Shown here one piece after another: positions 59,853 through 64,000 of a DNA stretch of 64,000 nt. Position 1 is the first letter of the stretch. Each line of letters starts with the position of its first letter. The stretch covers positions 1 through 64,000 of the forward strand of contig NZ_CAJTYX010000006.1 of NCBI RefSeq assembly GCF_910583865.1, read 5' to 3'. The DNA comes from an uncultured Muribaculum sp. GTDB lineage: Bacteria > Bacteroidota > Bacteroidia > Bacteroidales > Muribaculaceae. The notes under the pieces were generated by a model. That model had not been told where the DNA came from. It did no database searches and saw only the letters and a program-made list of their open reading frames with translations. Both the position numbers and the translations under genes were made by a program.

Positions 59853-62800
59853 TCAGATATGAAACACAGCGGTACGAGCTGTCGATGATGACGCTACGCG
59901 GAGCACGCGCAATCCCGAGCCGAGAGTGCGGATGCTTATAGCAGCATCACCGTCCGACATCGGCACGCTCATAAGGCGGCGTCCGTCGACAGTGTAGACT
60001 TCGAGAGAAACACCATTACCGTAGAGTTGCGACGACACGTGAAGATTCTCGCCATCGAGCCGAAGGCGCAAACGTGCATCCTCAGCCGTGACAAGCTGTA
60101 TTCCGGTAGTATGCCCTTCCACAAGCTCAACCGAACCTATACAATCGAGCTTACGCTCATTGCCGAAACGGTCTGTAGCGATTCCATATTTATCGGAGAG
60201 GAGCTTATCGCTCCCCATTCCCACGCCGTTTGCATCCATCGACGCGAATATATAGGCGTTATCATCATTTCGCGGCAACAAGCCGGCATAGTTGGCCGCA
60301 CCTTGGGAAACACTGTAGGGAGATACGTTGAGTTGAGTCTTTTCATCACACACAGGCACACCGCGATCCTGTCCGGAAGTGTTGTCCTGCTTGAGTGTAT
60401 AGAATTTGCCCACTACGGAATGGTTGATATTGATATTCTCCTGCTTTGCAACGGTATATTCACCGGCATGCAGGTCAGAATACTCTTTGTTGCCACCGGT
60501 AGTGTTACCCTCAAGAATCGTATTTACAATATTGGTCTTTAGATCGGACTCCCACAGAAGAATCGTGCTGTGGAATGTATTGCCATTGCTGTGATTACCC
60601 GTCACGGTACAGTTATATATATTGAGCGTCTGGGTAGGCGACACGTTACCGTCATTATGCACCCATGCCACCGATCCACAGGCATTATTGGTATTGCCCG
60701 AGATGGTGCAGTTTATGAAATTATATACGAAGTTGCGCTGGCCGCAATTTTCTGCCACAAGCACGCCGCCGTGGTCATTGGGAGCCTTGTTGTCAAGTAT
60801 GTCACAGTTCTTCACAGTGAAATGCTGGTCGGCTATATTGGTCCATCCGAGCTGGAACACACCACACTGGTTCGACGATTCATTACGGGTAAACACGCAG
60901 TTGTCTATATCAACGCTGGTTCCCCATATAGACATAGCTCCACCACGCGAATCGTTGTTTCCCTCATTAGGATTTTTGATCGACTTGTTGGCGTCAAATA
61001 CGGATTTATCCACCGTGAGCTGAGAGGTCAGGTACGTGTAGACGACACCACCGCGAAATGCTATATTGTCCACAAACGACGAACCGGTTATCAACACATT
61101 TCCACAATTGCGCAGGCTAAAAACTCCGCCGTTCTCATCTATCATGCGCGATGTGCCGTTTCCCGAAAAAGAGCAGCCCTCCACGGTAAGGTCTCCACCG
61201 TTCATGCTCAACACTCCACCTGCGCCGTTGGCAAGGAAATTCGTGAATGCAAGATTGCGAAGCACCATATTGACACGTTCGGTCTCGGCAAGACGAGTGG
61301 CACCCATGCCGTCGAGACATGCGCCGTCACCGGCACCCTCTATTGTAAGAGCGGTGTAGCCTTCAAGATTCAGTTCATCGGCTACCTGCACCGTACCGTT
61401 CACAACCACCTTCGCGCCGTCCCATCTCACCGAGGCCACAGCCTTGGTGAGAGAAGAAAAAGGGGCGGTAACGGAACCGTCGTTGGTATCCGCGCCATTT
61501 AAAGCATCGACATAGGCCACGTCGAGAACGCCCGGCTCACGTTCTTCCACAGGCACCGGATTATTGTTCTCGTCAAGAATCTCAAGCTCATCAACCTTCT
61601 TCTCAAGAGTATAGTAGAACGCCATACCGAAATTGTAGAGAGGATACGGCTTGCCATAGATTACATTGCCATCGGCATCCTTAGGCTCGTAGTCGGGACG
61701 CAGGCGCGTCTCGGAAGCGTTGCGGGAATAGACATAGCTGCCGTCAGAATTCTTCGCATCAAGATCGACATAGGTCAAAGCGCTCTTATAGGGGTCGCTG
61801 TCGCGAAGATTGCCATGGCCCTGGAGATGGTCGAGTCCTGCAGGCTGGTTCTCTATGCGAGCCTCGGGATCGGCATAAGTGACCACGACCTTACCGGTTA
61901 GCGCGTTGTCAAACTTCATCACGACATCATCACCCTCGATTGTGATACTCTTGATATTCTGACGAGCACCGCCACCATATCCATTATGGTAAACATTGAA
62001 GCCGTAATTCTTTATTTTAGGAAGTATATCGGTATCAAATACCATCGGTCCTACAGGCACATAGTATTTAACGCGGATGGTCTTTCCTCCATCCTCACGC
62101 GTGATTTTCTTCGGCTGGAGGGGAATCACCTTCTCACCAAGCACCTGGCTCTTATAGTAAGCCTTGGCAAGCATCTCGCCGAACCAACGATAGCCGTTGG
62201 CATCGAGATGCCCGCCACGATCAGTGCAAGGATAAGGGGATCCCGCCATTATGATGTCGTCATATTCGTTGGCGGCCTGAAGTTGCGCCATACCTATGCT
62301 GATTTTATCACGCACATACTGTGCGCCGACCTGATAGGTAATCCACAACGGAGCCTTCTGCTGACCGTATTTGGCCATGATGTCATGCTGCATGTTGTTT
62401 TTCAGCTTTAACATGAATTCCTTGTAGGTCTTTGTATCGGTGCAGTTGTCCTCTCCTGCGTTAAGTCCGCAATGCTCGCCCTTGACAATATAGTTGAACT
62501 CTCCCTGCATCCAGAAGATGGCAGGACAAGTAATAGCATCGTAGCCCGACTTCCTCGTCTCTTCAACCGCATGATCCAACGATTCCACAAACTGGCCGTA
62601 GAACTTACGCTGCGTGCACTCCTTTGAAAGTTCCTCGATTGACGCACCACTTACACCAACGGAAGTGGCGAGCAGATCCTGTCCTTTTAAGAAAGTGAGC
62701 TGCATATGGTTTACAGCACCATGTATCGGGCACTCAGAGATAGCAGTTCCATTACGATGGTTGTCGTTACTTTCCGTACAGAAGTGTGCCATCGTTCCCC

Positions 62801-63038
62801 TCAGAGGTTGGAGCGTCCATGTACCCCAATGCGCATCTCCGATTCCGGCGTTGACCCATACCTCCGGGCCAAGCATGTAGTTGCCCGGAATATTCTCCAC
62901 GGATACTACGGGCCATGACTGATGGCCGGTGGAAAGACTCTGTCCGTTGATTATGAACTGCTGGATATCCTTGGCATAAGCGCCCGAAGGTAGAGCCAGC
63001 ACGGCGCCTGCGATGACGCCATGAATGAATCGTCTCAT
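59853..63038 (-). CDS. secreted SGNH-type (sialate O-acetylesterase-like) esterase with beta-helix and sorting-type C-terminus
   Basis: Protein of 1061 residues. Signal peptide: residues 1-22. N-terminal esterase domain (about 25-400): INGQSLSTG at 30-38 with Ser34, SGASIEEL at 130-137, WMQGEFNY at 176-183, and DRGGHLD at 273-279 with a likely catalytic His. A right-handed parallel beta-helix follows (about 505-960: AYVDALNGADTNDGS, then repeats such as GGVFSLRNCGNVLITGSSFVDN). The last ~60 residues (LEVYTVDGRRLMS…) resemble sorting domains of Bacteroidetes secreted proteins. Likely deacetylates glycans; the beta-helix may bind or cleave polysaccharide. Fusion of these parts is unusual. Confidence 0.82.
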   Translation of the reverse strand: MRRFIHGVIAGAVLALPSGAYAKDIQQFIINGQSLSTGHQSWPVVSVENIPGNYMLGPEVWVNAGIGDAHWGTWTLQPLRGTMAHFCTESNDNHRNGTAISECPIHGAVNHMQLTFLKGQDLLATSVGVSGASIEELSKECTQRKFYGQFVESLDHAVEETRKSGYDAITCPAIFWMQGEFNYIVKGEHCGLNAGEDNCTDTKTYKEFMLKLKNNMQHDIMAKYGQQKAPLWITYQVGAQYVRDKISIGMAQLQAANEYDDIIMAGSPYPCTDRGGHLDANGYRWFGEMLAKAYYKSQVLGEKVIPLQPKKITREDGGKTIRVKYYVPVGPMVFDTDILPKIKNYGFNVYHNGYGGGARQNIKSITIEGDDVVMKFDNALTGKVVVTYADPEARIENQPAGLDHLQGHGNLRDSDPYKSALTYVDLDAKNSDGSYVYSRNASETRLRPDYEPKDADGNVIYGKPYPLYNFGMAFYYTLEKKVDELEILDENNNPVPVEEREPGVLDVAYVDALNGADTNDGSVTAPFSSLTKAVASVRWDGAKVVVNGTVQVADELNLEGYTALTIEGAGDGACLDGMGATRLAETERVNMVLRNLAFTNFLANGAGGVLSMNGGDLTVEGCSFSGNGTSRMIDENGGVFSLRNCGNVLITGSSFVDNIAFRGGVVYTYLTSQLTVDKSVFDANKSIKNPNEGNNDSRGGAMSIWGTSVDIDNCVFTRNESSNQCGVFQLGWTNIADQHFTVKNCDILDNKAPNDHGGVLVAENCGQRNFVYNFINCTISGNTNNACGSVAWVHNDGNVSPTQTLNIYNCTVTGNHSNGNTFHSTILLWESDLKTNIVNTILEGNTTGGNKEYSDLHAGEYTVAKQENININHSVVGKFYTLKQDNTSGQDRGVPVCDEKTQLNVSPYSVSQGAANYAGLLPRNDDNAYIFASMDANGVGMGSDKLLSDKYGIATDRFGNERKLDCIGSVELVEGHTTGIQLVTAEDARLRLRLDGENLHVSSQLYGNGVSLEVYTVDGRRLMSVPMSDGDAAISIRTLGSGLRVLRVASSSTARTAVFHI

Positions 63039-63087
63039 AACTTGCTGTGCTATGGTTTTTAGATTAGTGTTGGATATTATATATCCA

Positions 63088-63095
63088 CAAATTTA
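63088..63095 (-). promoter_or_regulatory. candidate -7 element of the esterase/beta-helix gene
   Basis: CAAATTTA on the plus strand gives TAAATTTG on the minus strand, about 50 bases upstream of the ATG at 63038. No good -33 box is seen. Confidence 0.4.
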
Positions 63096-63170
63096 CCATC
63101 GCACAATTAATTTACACTTAACATGCGCATACATGTCAATTAAAATGAACGCCATCTGAAAAAAAGCCTT

Positions 63171-63896
63171 TCAACGGCCATATTTTATGGTGCGGAAGGT
63201 CATGGTCACCGCGTCAAACAGCAGCATGCGCCGGTCAAGCAGGTCACCGGCCTTGGCGAGGCACTTTATTACCTCGGTGGCTTGAAGCGTGCCTATCACT
63301 CCCGCCACCGTGTTCATGATGCCGTTGACCGAACATGGCTGTTCCCGGCGTGGAGGAATGTCGCCGAACCATGCCCTGTAGTCGGCTCCTCCGGGAAGAT
63401 AAGTGAACACCTGCCCGGCCATGCGCTGCACAGCACCGTAGACCATAGGCTTGCCGAGAGCCACGCAGGTGTCGTTAAGCAGCATGCGAGTGGCGAAATT
63501 ATCGGTACAATCGGCCACCACATCATATCCTTCCACAATCGACCTCGCATTGTCGGGAGTGAGCATCTCGGTCATAGACACCACTACGACATGTGGATTG
63601 ACGGCACGCATCTTGGCGGCGGCGCTCTCGACCTTCAAAGTGCCGATGTCGGATGTATGATGTATCACCTGACGTTGCAGATTGCTCAACGACACAGTGT
63701 CACCGTCAATGACACCTATCGTACCCACCCCGGCGGCGGCAAGGTACAGGCACACGGGAGAGCCGAGTCCGCCCGCTCCCACAACGAGCACACGACCGCC
63801 CTCTATGGCGCGCTGTCCGGGAATGTCAATCTCACAAAGAGCCGTGTGGCCGCTGTAGCGCACGGAAATATCATCGGCAAAAGTACTGTCATCCAT
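63171..63896 (-). CDS. ThiF/MoeB/HesA-family adenylyltransferase lacking zinc-binding cysteines
   Basis: E1-like enzyme of 241 residues. The ATP-binding VVGAGGLGSPVCLYLAAAGVG lies near residues 37-56; it is followed by DGDTVSLSNLQRQVIHH and DCTDNFATRMLLND. The family C-terminus (GVIGTLQATEVIKCL) is present. The two CxxC pairs that bind zinc in MoeB and ThiF are missing: the first reads DYRAWF and the protein ends (TFRTIKYGR) before the second. Family members activate sulfur carriers for molybdopterin or thiazole. No moa or thi genes lie nearby in the window, so the partner is unknown. Confidence 0.85.
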   Translation of the reverse strand: MDDSTFADDISVRYSGHTALCEIDIPGQRAIEGGRVLVVGAGGLGSPVCLYLAAAGVGTIGVIDGDTVSLSNLQRQVIHHTSDIGTLKVESAAAKMRAVNPHVVVVSMTEMLTPDNARSIVEGYDVVADCTDNFATRMLLNDTCVALGKPMVYGAVQRMAGQVFTYLPGGADYRAWFGDIPPRREQPCSVNGIMNTVAGVIGTLQATEVIKCLAKAGDLLDRRMLLFDAVTMTFRTIKYGR

Positions 63897-63929
63897 TTTC
63901 TGTAAGTAACTCGCAAAAATTATTTTATA

Positions 63930-64000
63930 TTTACGACGAGAGAATTTTCGAGCGATTTTTGCTCGATGAAGAGGGAGTGTAGCGAGCTACATGACTGATG
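63930..64000. other. palindrome-rich end of the window
   Basis: CGAGC…GCTCG (63949-63965) and the near-perfect palindrome TGTAGC-GA-GCTACA (63978-63991) lie upstream of the ThiF-like gene. The element continues beyond the window, so its nature cannot be decided. Confidence 0.35.

Noticed and set aside
60570..61502. A 310-residue frame antisense to the esterase/beta-helix gene
   Set aside because: Shadow of the repetitive beta-helix coding sequence; no independent evidence.

Overview
The window reads as a chromosomal segment of an anaerobic, host-associated member of the Bacteroidales. A Muribaculaceae-like genome is my best guess, but the family is inferred and not proven. Supporting signs are: promoters of the form TTG/TTTG-N19-21-TAnnTTTG upstream of many genes; almost no Shine-Dalgarno sequences; a fumarate reductase operon with a di-heme cytochrome b; a GldB-like lipoprotein; C-terminal sorting-type tails on two secreted proteins; and the dut-TPR-DUF4292-EnvC-flippase gene order. 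I see no insertion sequence, prophage, CRISPR array, rRNA or tRNA.

Layout. 0.5-2.2 kb: a bile-acid-symporter-like transporter and a Crp/Fnr regulator. 2.2-5.7 kb: miaB, divergent from an acetyl-CoA/succinate CoA-transferase gene, then a tiny, probably highly expressed lipoprotein. 5.8-11.9 kb: minus-strand operon of a VanY-like lipoprotein, a giant AsmA-like protein, a HAD phosphatase and aroB. 12.2-16.1 kb: minus-strand operon of two half-size chromate transporters, folC, plsC and a pRiA4b-like acidic protein. 16.2-21.0 kb: sulfatase, TrkH, secreted endonuclease I. 21.2-30.0 kb: PAP2 phosphatase with an LtaS-like enzyme, then flippase, degenerate EnvC, DUF4292 lipoprotein, TPR protein and dut. 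30.2-34.4 kb: dnaA with an AT-rich upstream region carrying TTATCAACA repeats (candidate oriC), then MCE and amidase genes. 34.5-40.2 kb: GldB-like lipoprotein, ECF sigma factor, Skp-like lipoprotein, PepD, N-acetylmuramidase. 40.3-46 kb: frdCAB and an OmpA-family porin. 46.2-59.7 kb: a long run of plus-strand housekeeping genes (M23-like, dxr, rseP, an rRNA methyltransferase, DPP III, pheS, nth, TRIC channel, gtrA, patatin, GH13, prs). 59.8-63.9 kb: a very large secreted esterase/beta-helix protein and a ThiF/MoeB-like enzyme.

Gene orientation switches near dnaA: about 22 of 27 genes to the left are on the minus strand and about 16 of 24 to the right are on the plus strand. This fits a replication origin at about 32 kb with genes pointing away from it.

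The genes centre on the cell envelope and on anaerobic metabolism. Envelope functions include an amidase with its putative non-catalytic LytM activator, MCE and AsmA lipid-transport-type proteins, PlsC, Skp, OmpA, RseP, PAP2, LtaS-like and flippase. Metabolic functions include fumarate reductase and CoA-transferase. The most unusual feature is non-coding: a 75-bp tandem repeat (three units, 47132-47346) in front of dxr. Each unit carries a Bacteroidetes-type promoter and hairpins whose arms change in a compensatory way between units. A partly similar sequence lies at the promoter of the ECF sigma factor gene.
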